Below are positions 46,478 to 55,557 of a stretch of 64,000 bases of DNA, in pieces. The notes beneath the pieces are model-generated. The model ran no database searches. It saw only the letters and a program-made list of their open reading frames with translations, and was not told where the DNA came from. The position numbers and the translations under genes were made by a program. The DNA comes from Streptomyces sp. PH10-H1 (GTDB lineage Bacteria; Actinomycetota; Actinomycetes; Streptomycetales; Streptomycetaceae): positions 186,001 through 250,000 of the forward strand of contig NZ_JASISZ010000001.1 of assembly GCF_030063355.1 (NCBI RefSeq), read 5' to 3'. How positions within the stretch are numbered: position 1 is the first letter of the stretch; every line of letters begins with the position of its first letter.

Positions 46478-47998
46478 ATGGGTAAGCGTGTGCGGGAGAC
46501 CGAGCGCAAGTACGAAGCGGACGGCCGGTTCGAGCAGCCCGATCTCAGCGGGCTGTCCAAGGTCTTCGGCAGCTGTGACCTGGATCCGGCGGAACTGGAC
46601 GCGGTCTACTTCGACACCGCGGACCTGCGCCTCGCGGCGCGCCGGATCACCCTGCGGCGGCGTACTGGCGGGGACGACGCGGGCTGGCACCTGAAACTGC
46701 CGACCACCGAGGCCGACACCCGCACCGAAGTGCACGCCCCGCTCGGGCGCGCGACCCGCACCGTACCGAAGGACCTGGCGGCCGAGGTGGCCGTGCACAC
46801 CCGCGGGCAGAAACTGGTGCCCGTCGTCCGGCTCAAGAACCACCGGGAGCGGCGGCATCTGCTCGACGCGGCGGGGGAGCCGCTCGCGGAGATCGCGCAC
46901 GACCATGTCACGGCGCAGCTGCTGGGCGCGGGGCCGGGGGACAAGGCCGTAGCGATCACCTGGACCGAGTTCGAGGTCGAGCTCATCGGCGGTAAACCCG
47001 CGCTGCTGGACGCGGTCGAGGAGCGGCTGGCCGCCGCGGGAATCCAGCGGTCGGCGTCGTCCTCCAAGCTCGCCCGTGCGCTCGGCGACCGGCTGACGGC
47101 CGCTCCCGTTCCGCCCGAGCCGCCCGCCGCCCTCCACACGGCAGGGGACGCCGCCCTGGCCTATCTGCACGAACAGCTGCGCGCCCTGATCGCCCTCGAC
47201 CCCGAGGTCCGGCGGGCCGAGCCCGACGCCGTGCACCAGATGCGGGTCGCGGCCCGGCGGATGCGCAGCGCCCTGAAGAGCTTCCGCGGGGAGCTGGACC
47301 GTGCCGTGACCGATCCGCTCGGCGAGGAGCTGAAGTGGCTCGGGACGGTGCTGGGCATGGAGCGGGACCGCGAAGTACTGGCCGAGCGGCTGGCGGCGCG
47401 GCTCGCGGAGCTGGACCCGTCGCTGGCCGGCGTGGCGCTGCGGAACCGGTTGCTCGCGGAGGGCACCGGCGCGCACGGTGAGACCCACGCCGCAGTGGTG
47501 CGGGTGCTCGGCGGCTCGCACTACTTCAGCGTGCTCGACGCCGTCGAGACCCTGCTCGCGGACCCGCCGTACCTGGAGGACGCCAAGGCGCCCGCGCCCG
47601 CCGCCATGGAGAAGGCCGTGCACCACGACCACCGCCGGCTGCGGAAGCTGGTGGAGGCCGCGCTGGCCCTCGGCCCCGGCCAGGAGCGCGACGTGGCGCT
47701 GCACGAGGCCCGTAAGGCCGCCAAGCGCGCCCGGTACTGCGCCGAGGCCGCCCAGCCGGTGCTCGGAGCCCCGGAGAAACGGCACACCTCCCGGATGAAG
47801 TCCGTGCAGTCCCTGCTCGGCGAACACCAGGACAGCGTGATGTGCCGGGTCACGATCGCCCGGCTCGCGGAGGAGGCCGTCGCGGCGGGCGAGAGCGCCT
47901 TCCCGTACGGCGCCCTCAGCCAGCTGGAGCGGGCCCGCGCGACCGAGGTGGAGGAGCACCTGCCGCAGCTCTGGGAGAAGGCCGACCGCTGGCCGTGA
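46478..47998 (+). CDS. CYTH and CHAD domain protein (polyphosphate-related)
   Basis: 506 residues. N-terminal CYTH (triphosphate tunnel) domain opens with the ExExK-like motif ETERKY and spans to about residue 200. C-terminal CHAD helical domain (about 225-500) has conserved His-rich motifs VHQMRVAARRMRSALKSF and LHEARKAAKRARYCAE. CHAD binds polyphosphate, and CYTH proteins act on triphosphates, so a role in polyphosphate or triphosphate metabolism is likely. Confidence 0.9.
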   Translation: MGKRVRETERKYEADGRFEQPDLSGLSKVFGSCDLDPAELDAVYFDTADLRLAARRITLRRRTGGDDAGWHLKLPTTEADTRTEVHAPLGRATRTVPKDLAAEVAVHTRGQKLVPVVRLKNHRERRHLLDAAGEPLAEIAHDHVTAQLLGAGPGDKAVAITWTEFEVELIGGKPALLDAVEERLAAAGIQRSASSSKLARALGDRLTAAPVPPEPPAALHTAGDAALAYLHEQLRALIALDPEVRRAEPDAVHQMRVAARRMRSALKSFRGELDRAVTDPLGEELKWLGTVLGMERDREVLAERLAARLAELDPSLAGVALRNRLLAEGTGAHGETHAAVVRVLGGSHYFSVLDAVETLLADPPYLEDAKAPAPAAMEKAVHHDHRRLRKLVEAALALGPGQERDVALHEARKAAKRARYCAEAAQPVLGAPEKRHTSRMKSVQSLLGEHQDSVMCRVTIARLAEEAVAAGESAFPYGALSQLERARATEVEEHLPQLWEKADRWP

Positions 47999-48099
47999 CG
48001 TGGCCCGCGCGCAGTGCGCGGTTCCGCTCCGGCGAGTGCGGCCCGGAAGGCACGCTAGTCTTGAGGGTCAACCCTGCCCGCTGATGAAAGACATCTCTG

Positions 48100-50022
48100 A
48101 TGCCTGTCGAGTCGGTCTTCCCCCGCTTGGAAGCGCTTCTCCCGCATGTCCAGAAGCCCATCCAGTACGTCGGTGGGGAGCTGAACTCCACCGTCAAGCC
48201 GTGGGATTCCTGCGATGTGCGCTGGGCGCTGATGTACCCGGACGCCTACGAGGTCGGGCTGCCCAACCAGGGCGTCATGATCCTTTACGAGGTGCTCAAC
48301 GAGCGCGAGGGCGTTCTCGCCGAGCGCACGTACAGCGTGTGGCCGGACCTGGAGGCGCTGATGCGCGAGCACCAGGTCCCGCAGTTCACGGTCGACGCAC
48401 ACCGTCCGGTCAAGGCGTTCGACGTGTTCGGCCTGAGCTTCTCCACCGAGCTGGGCTACACCAACATGCTGGCCGCCCTCGACCTCGCGGGCATCCCGCT
48501 GGAGGCCAAGGACCGCACGCTCGACGACCCGATCGTGCTCGCGGGCGGCCACGCCGCCTTCAACCCCGAACCGATCGCCGAGTTCATCGACGCGGCGGTG
48601 ATCGGCGACGGCGAGCAGGCCGTCCTGGCGATCACCGACATCATCCGCGCCTGGAAGGCCGAGGGCCGCCCCGGCGGCCGTGACGAGTTGCTGTTCCGGC
48701 TCGCGAAGACCGGCGGGGTGTACGTCCCGAAGTTCTACGACGTCGAGTACTTGGAAGACGGCCGGATCTCCCGCGTCGTCCCGAACCGCTCCGGCGTGCC
48801 GTGGCGGGTGTCCAAGCACACCGTCATGGACCTCGACGAGTGGCCCTACCCGAAGCAGCCGCTGGTCCCGCTCGCCGAGACCGTCCATGAGCGGATGTCG
48901 GTGGAGATCTTCCGCGGCTGCACCCGCGGCTGCCGTTTCTGCCAGGCCGGCATGATCACGCGCCCCGTGCGGGAGCGAAGCATCACCGGCATCGGCGAGA
49001 TGGTCGAGAAGGGTCTGAAGGCCACCGGTTTCGAGGAGGTCGGCCTGCTCTCGCTGTCCTCCGCGGACCACAGCGAGATCGGCGAGATCGCCAAGGGCCT
49101 CGCGGATCGCTACACGGACGACAAGATCGGCCTGTCGCTGCCCTCCACCCGCGTCGACGCCTTCAACATCGACCTCGCCAACGAGCTGACCCGCAACGGC
49201 CGCCGGTCCGGCCTGACGTTCGCCCCGGAAGGCGGCAGCGAGCGGATCCGCAAGGTCATCAACAAGATGGTCTCGGAAGAGGACCTGATCCGTACCGTCG
49301 CCACCGCGTACGGCAACGGCTGGCGCCAGGTGAAGCTGTACTTCATGGTCGGCCTCCCCACCGAGACCGACGAGGACGTCCTGCAGATCGCCGACATGGC
49401 GCGCAACGTCATCCAGAAGGGCCGCGAGGTCACCGGGCAGAACGACATCCGCTGCACGGTCTCCATCGGCGGCTTCGTACCCAAGCCGCACACGCCGTTC
49501 CAGTGGGCGGGGCAGCTCGGCGTCGAGGAGACCGACGCCCGGCTCGCCAAGCTGCGGGACGCGATCCGCAACGACAAGAAGTACGGCCGGAACATCGGCT
49601 TCCGTTACCACGACGGCAAGCCCGGCATCGTGGAGGGCATGCTCTCGCGCGGCGACCGCCGGATCGGTGCCGTCATCCGTGCCGTGTACGAGGACGGCGG
49701 CCGGTTCGACGGCTGGCGCGAGCACTTCAGCTACGACCGCTGGATGCGGGCCGTCGGCAAGGCGCTCCCCGCGACCGGCGTCGACCTCGACTGGTACACC
49801 ACCCGCGAGCGGACCGAGGAAGAGGTCCTGCCCTGGGACCACCTCGACTCCGGCCTCGACAAGGACTGGCTGTGGCAGGACTGGCAGGAGTCCCTCGACG
49901 AGACCGAGGTCGAGGACTGCCGCTGGACCCCGTGTTTTGATTGCGGCGTCTGCCCTCAGCTCGACCTGGACATCCAGATCGGCCCGACGGGGAAGAAGCT
50001 TCTGCCGCTCACGGTGAAGTAG
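48100..50022 (+). CDS. B12-binding-like radical SAM protein (TIGR03960 family)
   Basis: 640 residues. An N-terminal cobalamin-binding-like region (MYPDAYEVGLPNQG, GLSFSTELGYTNMLAALDLAGI) precedes a radical SAM core with the 4Fe-4S motif CTRGCRFCQ (about residue 274). The C-terminus has CFDCGVC, possibly a second metal site. Reaction unknown. Usually the DUF2344 (TIGR03936) gene follows directly and the pair precedes RNase E/G; here that partner is 5.5 kb downstream. Confidence 0.92.
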   Translation: MPVESVFPRLEALLPHVQKPIQYVGGELNSTVKPWDSCDVRWALMYPDAYEVGLPNQGVMILYEVLNEREGVLAERTYSVWPDLEALMREHQVPQFTVDAHRPVKAFDVFGLSFSTELGYTNMLAALDLAGIPLEAKDRTLDDPIVLAGGHAAFNPEPIAEFIDAAVIGDGEQAVLAITDIIRAWKAEGRPGGRDELLFRLAKTGGVYVPKFYDVEYLEDGRISRVVPNRSGVPWRVSKHTVMDLDEWPYPKQPLVPLAETVHERMSVEIFRGCTRGCRFCQAGMITRPVRERSITGIGEMVEKGLKATGFEEVGLLSLSSADHSEIGEIAKGLADRYTDDKIGLSLPSTRVDAFNIDLANELTRNGRRSGLTFAPEGGSERIRKVINKMVSEEDLIRTVATAYGNGWRQVKLYFMVGLPTETDEDVLQIADMARNVIQKGREVTGQNDIRCTVSIGGFVPKPHTPFQWAGQLGVEETDARLAKLRDAIRNDKKYGRNIGFRYHDGKPGIVEGMLSRGDRRIGAVIRAVYEDGGRFDGWREHFSYDRWMRAVGKALPATGVDLDWYTTRERTEEEVLPWDHLDSGLDKDWLWQDWQESLDETEVEDCRWTPCFDCGVCPQLDLDIQIGPTGKKLLPLTVK

Positions 50023-50026
50023 GGGA

Positions 50027-50058
50027 TGGCCTCAAGCGCCGGCCGGCGCTTGAGGCCA
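50027..50058. terminator. Bidirectional terminator, 32-nt perfect palindrome
   Basis: Two 16-nt arms (50027-50042, 50043-50058) without a spacer sit exactly between the convergent radical-SAM and ROK genes. Confidence 0.85.
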
Positions 50059-51255
50059 CTACTGCGGGGCCGAGCGCTGCTCGAAGACCACGTCCCGCGC
50101 CGTGTCGAGCGCCGTGGCAACGGCGCCCAGCACCACCGCGTCCTCCCCGAGCGCGCTCGGCACGATCTTCGGCCGTAGCGGCGTGAGCGCCCGCAGGGTG
50201 TCCCGCACCGTACTGAGCAGCAGGTCGGCGCTGTGGCCGACGCCGCCGCCGAGCACCACGAGGTCCGGGTCCAGGACCGCGGCGACCGCGGCGACGGTGT
50301 GCGCGAGCCGTTCGCCCTCCTGGCGGACGGCCGCGACCGCGGCGGGGTCACCGGCTCGGGCGGCCTCGAAGACGTCCTTGGCGGTCAGCGGGCCGCTCAT
50401 GCCCAGGTCGCGGGCGGCCTGGACGACGGCGTCGGCCGCGACCGCATCCTCCAGGGTGTCCGGCTTGTGCCGGCCGGGCCAGGGCAGATAGCCGATCTCA
50501 CCTGCGGCGCCGTGCGCCCCGGTGAACAGCCGGCCCTCGGCCACCACGCCCATGCCGAGGCCGGTGCCGATCATGATGTAGACGAAGAGCCTGCTGCCCG
50601 CGCCGACACCGAAGGTGTACTCGCCGAGCGCCGCCAGATTCGCGTCGTTGTGGACGGCCAGCGGGACGCCGAGTTCGTCCCGCATCCGGTCGAAGAGACC
50701 GGCCCGGCCCCAGCCGGGCAGATGCTGGGCGTACCGCACGCGCCGCTGCGCCTCGTCGTACACGCCGGGAGTGCCGACGACCGCGTGGGCGACCTTGGCG
50801 GGGGCGACGCCGGAATCGGCGACGACCCGGTGGGCGGTGGCGACCACGAGGTCGGCCATCGCGGCGGAGGTGCGGGCCCGGTTGCGCACATCGGCGCGGG
50901 CGACGACGGCTCCGTCGAGGTCGGCGAGTGCAACCCGCAGCCAGGCGCGGCCGATGTCAATGCCGAGCGCGTAGCCCGCCGAGGCGTCGGGGGCGTAGAG
51001 CACGGCGACCCGGCCGCGTTCCGGGGCGTGCAGACCGGCCTCGCGGACCAGCCCGGCCAGTTCGAGGAAGGCGAGGGCGCTGGAGACCGTCGGCTTGGAC
51101 AGCCCGGTCTCGCGGGCGAGTTGGGCGCGGGAGGCGGCGCCGCCGGTCCGCAGCCGCTCCAGCAGGAGCCGCTCGTTGGTGCTGCGCAGGCGCTGCCGGT
51201 TCCAGGGCTGTTCGGCACCGCCGTCGCTGCTGCTCATCGAACCATTCTCATGCAT
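50059..51255 (-). CDS. ROK family transcriptional regulator (NagC/XylR type)
   Basis: 398 residues. N-terminal winged helix (LARETGLSKPTVSSALAFLE) and a ROK domain with LGIDIG, HNDANLAALGEY and IGTGLGMGVV. The Cys-rich zinc motif (CxCGxxGCxE) expected after HGAAGEIGY is absent, being replaced by LPWPGRHKPDTLE. It is divergent from an amino-acid permease and may control it. ATG at 51255 is used; ATG at 51237 is an alternative. Confidence 0.88.
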   Translation of the reverse strand: MHENGSMSSSDGGAEQPWNRQRLRSTNERLLLERLRTGGAASRAQLARETGLSKPTVSSALAFLELAGLVREAGLHAPERGRVAVLYAPDASAGYALGIDIGRAWLRVALADLDGAVVARADVRNRARTSAAMADLVVATAHRVVADSGVAPAKVAHAVVGTPGVYDEAQRRVRYAQHLPGWGRAGLFDRMRDELGVPLAVHNDANLAALGEYTFGVGAGSRLFVYIMIGTGLGMGVVAEGRLFTGAHGAAGEIGYLPWPGRHKPDTLEDAVAADAVVQAARDLGMSGPLTAKDVFEAARAGDPAAVAAVRQEGERLAHTVAAVAAVLDPDLVVLGGGVGHSADLLLSTVRDTLRALTPLRPKIVPSALGEDAVVLGAVATALDTARDVVFEQRSAPQ

Positions 51256-51279
51256 ATCGCCGTGACCCCTTGACGCATC

Positions 51280-51301
51280 AAGTAAAGATACTTAACTTAA
51301 G
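51280..51301. promoter_or_regulatory. AT-rich inverted repeats between ROK regulator and permease
   Basis: AAGTA-N4-TACTT (51280-51293) overlaps CTTAA-N1-TTAAG (51291-51301) just upstream of the ROK gene, in the divergent gap. A plausible operator for the ROK protein; this is inference. Confidence 0.45.
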
Positions 51302-51383
51302 CACGCCCGGCGCCGAGGCGAACCCCTGCACTGGCGAAACGGCAGCTCGTTCCCCGTCCCCGTCACCTGCCCAGGGAGGCACC

Positions 51384-52850
51384 GTGTCCGGCTCCCCGCC
51401 ACCCCCCGGCGGCTTCGTCCGCCGTATCGGCCTGTTCCAGGCCACCGCCATCAACATGAGCCAGATGTGCGGCATCGGACCCTTCGTCACCATCCCCCTG
51501 ATGGTCGCCGCGTTCGGCGGACCGCAGGCTGTGATCGGCTTCCTCGCCGGCGCCCTCCTGGCTCTGGCCGACGGCCTCATCTGGGCCGAGATGGGCGCGT
51601 CCATGCCCGGCTCCGGAGGCTCCTACGTCTACCTCCGGCAGGCGTTCCAGTACCGCTCGGGCAAGCTCATGCCGTTCCTGTTCGTCTGGACGGCCATGCT
51701 CTTCATCCCGCTGATCATGTCCACCGGCGTCGTCGGCTTCGTCCAGTACCTCGGCTATCTGGCGCCCGACATGGGCCAGAACACGGGGGACGCCATCGGG
51801 CTCGGTATGATCGCGCTCACCATCCTGCTGCTGTGGCGCGGCATCGAGCACATCGCCCGCATCACCGCCGTCATGTGGGGCGTGATGATCCTTTCGGTCG
51901 CGCTCGTCATCTTCGCGGCGTTCACCCACTTCGACACGGACCTGGCGTTCACCTACCCCGCGCACGCCTTCGAACTGACCAGCCACACCTTCTGGATCGG
52001 CTTCGCCGCGGGCCTGACCATCGGCATCTACGACTACCTCGGCTACAACACCACCGCGTACATGGGCGCCGAGATCAAGGACCCCGGCCGCATCCTGCCG
52101 CGCTCCATCATCTTCTCGATCCTCGGCATCATGGGGATCTACCTGCTGCTCCAGATAGGCACCCTCGGCGTCATCGACTGGCACCGGATGCTCAACGCCG
52201 ACGACATCGCCTCCTCGTCGGTCGCCTCCGCGGTCATGGAGAAGACCTGGGGCAAGGGCGCCGCCGACACCGTCACCGTCCTCATCCTGATCACCGCCTT
52301 CGCCTCGGTCTTCACCGGACTCCTCGGCGGCTCCCGGGTCCCCTACGACGCGGCCCGCGACCGCGTCTTCTTCCGCCAGTACGGGAAGCTGCACGCCAAG
52401 CACCGCTTCCCGGTGCTGGGCCTGGCCACCATGGGCGCCGTCACCGCCGTCGGCTTCCTCATTGGCCGCCACACCGACCTGAACACCCTCATCCAGCTGC
52501 TCACCACGGTCATGGTGATCGTCCAGGCCCTCGCGCAGATCCTCGCCGTCTCGGTGCTGCGCCGCCGCCAGCCCGGTCTGCACCGGCCGTACAAGATGTG
52601 GCTCTACCCGCTGCCGAGCATCATCGCGCTAGTCGGGTGGCTCGTCATCTACGGCTACGCGGACAAGAGCTCGCCCGGCCGGCACCCCATCGAATGGTCC
52701 CTGGCCTGGGTCGCCCTCGGCTGTGTTGCCTTCGTCCTGTGGGCCCGCTTCGAGAAGGTCTGGCCCTTCGGGCCGAAGGAGATCACCGAGGAGTACCTCC
52801 AGGGGATCGATCCCGACACCGAGCAGGACACGGCGGCGGCGGTCGTCTGA
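51384..52850 (+). CDS. APC-superfamily amino acid permease
   Basis: 488 residues with about 12 membrane helices. The first helix region RIGLFQATAINMSQMCGIGPFV and GASMPGSGGSYVYLRQAF are APC-type; YDYLGYNTTAYMGAEIKDPGR marks helix 6 and beyond. GTG at 51384 has GGGAGG 4 nt upstream. Substrate unknown. Divergent from the ROK regulator. Confidence 0.88.
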   Translation: MSGSPPPPGGFVRRIGLFQATAINMSQMCGIGPFVTIPLMVAAFGGPQAVIGFLAGALLALADGLIWAEMGASMPGSGGSYVYLRQAFQYRSGKLMPFLFVWTAMLFIPLIMSTGVVGFVQYLGYLAPDMGQNTGDAIGLGMIALTILLLWRGIEHIARITAVMWGVMILSVALVIFAAFTHFDTDLAFTYPAHAFELTSHTFWIGFAAGLTIGIYDYLGYNTTAYMGAEIKDPGRILPRSIIFSILGIMGIYLLLQIGTLGVIDWHRMLNADDIASSSVASAVMEKTWGKGAADTVTVLILITAFASVFTGLLGGSRVPYDAARDRVFFRQYGKLHAKHRFPVLGLATMGAVTAVGFLIGRHTDLNTLIQLLTTVMVIVQALAQILAVSVLRRRQPGLHRPYKMWLYPLPSIIALVGWLVIYGYADKSSPGRHPIEWSLAWVALGCVAFVLWARFEKVWPFGPKEITEEYLQGIDPDTEQDTAAAVV

Positions 52851-52857
52851 CGGAGGT

Positions 52858-52913
52858 CCGACGTCCGACGCCTGACGCCTGACGCCTGACATCCGACATC
52901 CGACGTCTGACGG
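52858..52913. repeat. Eight tandem heptamers after the permease stop
   Basis: Eight units of the form CYGACRY (CCGACGT, CCGACGC, CTGACGC twice, CTGACAT, CCGACAT, CCGACGT, CTGACGG) with an exact 7-bp period. Confidence 0.9.
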
Positions 52914-52918
52914 ACGTG

Positions 52919-52950
52919 CGGCGGGGCCCCGAAAAGGGGTGACCCCGCCG
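52919..52950. terminator. Nested hairpin terminator
   Basis: Outer arms CGGCGGGG (52919-52926) and CCCCGCCG (52943-52950), with inner CCCC-GAAAA-GGGG. Lies between convergent permease and phospholipase pseudogene. Confidence 0.75.
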
Positions 52951-53041
52951 TACGGACGCGAGACCGCTTCTGGCTTCCGGCCGATTTCCCGTACCGTGCG
53001 CGCATGAGTGCCCGGCAGCGCGCCCGGCGCCCACGCCGCCG

Positions 53042-55317
53042 TCAGCCGGTGATCGCCTTCGTGGCCAGCCGGATGTGGTCGATGGCCCAGTACCAGTTGT
53101 TGCCCGCTTTGAACATGCGGAACTTCAGGGTCACGGACTTCGCTCCGGCCGGTACGGCCAACTCCCGTGCCACGAGCTGGTTCTCCATGTCGAGGCCCGC
53201 GTTGTCGTTGCCCGTGGCGGCGCCGCTGTAGGTGAGGAGCACCTTCTCCTCGCCGGTGTCGAAGACGGCCGTGACCGTCGCGGTCTGCGGGGCCTCCTGG
53301 CGGTAGTGGGAGTCGAAGCCCGTCACCGTACGGCTGCCGCCGCTGCCTACCCGCACCTCGCGGATGCCGTTGCCGTACGCCAGATCGCCGATCAGGAACG
53401 TCCGGGCGGTGCGCTCGTCGTTGGTCAGTCCGACTCGACCCGGCGATGGTCGGTGTCCTCGGTGGCCTGGGCCTCGAGTCGCTGCTCTGCGCCGCGGAAG
53501 TGCCACAGCGAGCCGCTCGGGCCGTGGACCCGCAGGTCGTAGCCGCCGGCGTCGATCGTCCAGGTGTCGGAGAGCCGGCCCTGCACGCCGACGGTGTAGA
53601 AGCGCGGCTTCTCGCCGGGGGCGGGGTACGCGGCGAGCACCGCGCCCTGCCCGCCGCGGTTGCGGAGGTCCAGCTCCAGCCGTCCCTTGCGCACCTGGGG
53701 CCGCACCCGCAGTGCGTACGGCAGGGCACGCGCGGGCCGGGTCCCGCGCTGCTGCTGGGGGAGGGCCTGTGGGCTGGGCACGGTGGGCGCGGGGCGCGAG
53801 CCGGCGTCCTCGGCCTTCTTCTTGTTGCCGCTGGTGTCGGGCAGCGCGGGCCACACCGGGTTGTCGCCGGAGAAGTCGAAGACCGACAGGAGGTCGCCGG
53901 TGACCTCCCGCCGCCAGGGGCTGATGTTCGGCTCGCGCACGCCGAAGCGCCGCTCCAGGAACCGGATCACGGAGGTGTGGTCGAAGACCGTCGAGTCGAC
54001 GACCCCGCCCCGGGTCCAGGGCGAGGCGACGATCATCGGCACGCGGGTGCCCAGGCCCAGCGGATACGGGCCGGATACCACGCTCTCGCCCTCCGGCAGT
54101 ACGTCGGACCAGGTCCGCGACCCGTCGGCGGCCCGCACCCGGTACTTTCCCTGCTGGCTGACCACCCGGTGGTACGTTCTGCCGGCCTTGGTCACCCGCA
54201 TCACGACCTCGCCGTCCGGCGAGACCGTGCTCTTTCCGCGGCCGGCCGCGACCGGGGGGACGGGCGGCAGCAGGTGGTCGAAGAAGCCGCCGTGCTCGTC
54301 GTAGTTGAGGATGAAGACGGTCTTCGCCCACACCGCCGGGTTGTCCGCGAGCGCGCCGAGCAGCCGGGCGGTCAGGTCCTCACCGTTCGGCGGCGCGTAG
54401 TCGGCGTGCTCCGACAGCGCGGCGGGCGCCACCAGCCATGACACCTGGGGCAGTGTGTCGGCCTTCACATCGGCGGCGAAGGCCGCGACGAGGGCGTCGC
54501 CCATCGCGAACGGGTCGCCGCTCTGCGCGGCGTCCCCGACCATCCGCAGGCCCCGCTCGTAGAGCGGCTCGCCGGGCTTGGCCTGGTGGAAGGCCGCGAA
54601 CCAGGCGAGCGCGTTGTCGTCGAAGTTGTCGTGCGCCTGGTACGTCCTCCAGCTGACGCCGGCCCGCCTCCAGCCGCTCCGCGTAGGTCGTCCACTCATA
54701 GCCGTCGGCGGTCTCGGTGTTGTCGTGCACGACGACATCCCGGACGGTGCCGCCGCTGGTGCCCGTCATGAAGTGCTCGCGGTTGGGGTTGGTGCTGGTC
54801 TCCATCGACGCGTGGTAGTGGTCACAGATGGTGAACACCGAGGCCAGCGCGTTGTAGAAGGGCATGTCGGCCGGCTCGTAGTAGCCCTGGCCGAGCCAGC
54901 CGCCGCCGCGCCGGGACACATAGCCGTCGGCCAGGCCGTCGTTGCGCGCGCTCATGGAATCGACGTAGCCGAAGGCGGGGGCACCCTGCCGGTAGGCGTT
55001 GGTGTGTGCCGCGTTCATGGCGAACGGCGAGAGCCAGCCGTCCTTGCGGGAGGCGTCCGGCTGGTGGAAGACCGGCCGGCCGTTGACGCCGCGTACGGCG
55101 GTTCGGTCGCCGAAGCCGCGGATGCCGGCCATCGTGCCGAAGTAGTGGTCGAACGCGCGGTTCTCCTCCATCAGGATCACCACGTGCTGGATGTCCTCCA
55201 GCCTGCTGGGCTTGGCGGGGCGGCCAGCGCGGTCTGCACGCTCAGCGGCAGCGCGGACAGCATCGCCGCTCCGGCGGCACTGCCGAGCAGGGTGCGCCGG
55301 GAGAGCTCAGGACTCAT
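53042..55317 (-). pseudogene. Non-hemolytic-type phospholipase C, broken by three frameshifts
   Basis: Read as one gene it is a secreted phospholipase C. It starts at ATG 55317 (AAGGAG 8 nt upstream) with a Tat signal SRRTLLGSAAG, followed by VVILMEENRAFDHYFGT, NREHFMTG, YDEHGGFFDH (metal site), a DUF756-like domain, and a C-terminal beta domain ending IDHIRLATKAITG. The frame changes near 55214 (one base missing), near 54663 (one C too many) and near 53425-53445 (one base missing). As read, translation would stop after 46 residues. The remaining segments align well with family motifs, so decay is recent or a sequencing error is present. Confidence 0.88.
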
Positions 55318-55557
55318 TCGGGGGGCTCCTTCATCACATCCGCGGGCCGGTCCCACGGAATGGTTCTGGTCCAGACCCGTTATGAATACGAGACCGTTAT
55401 GGCGGTGGCCGGAGGGGCGGATGAACATTGCCTGAAACCCCGCGGGCCCGCTCGCGCCGCACGGCCCGTAACCACCTGTGTGCGACGCGGCGTAACCTTG
55501 GGTATGACAAACGGGCCCCGACAGGGCCCCCACAGACGCATGAGGGACTGAACGACA

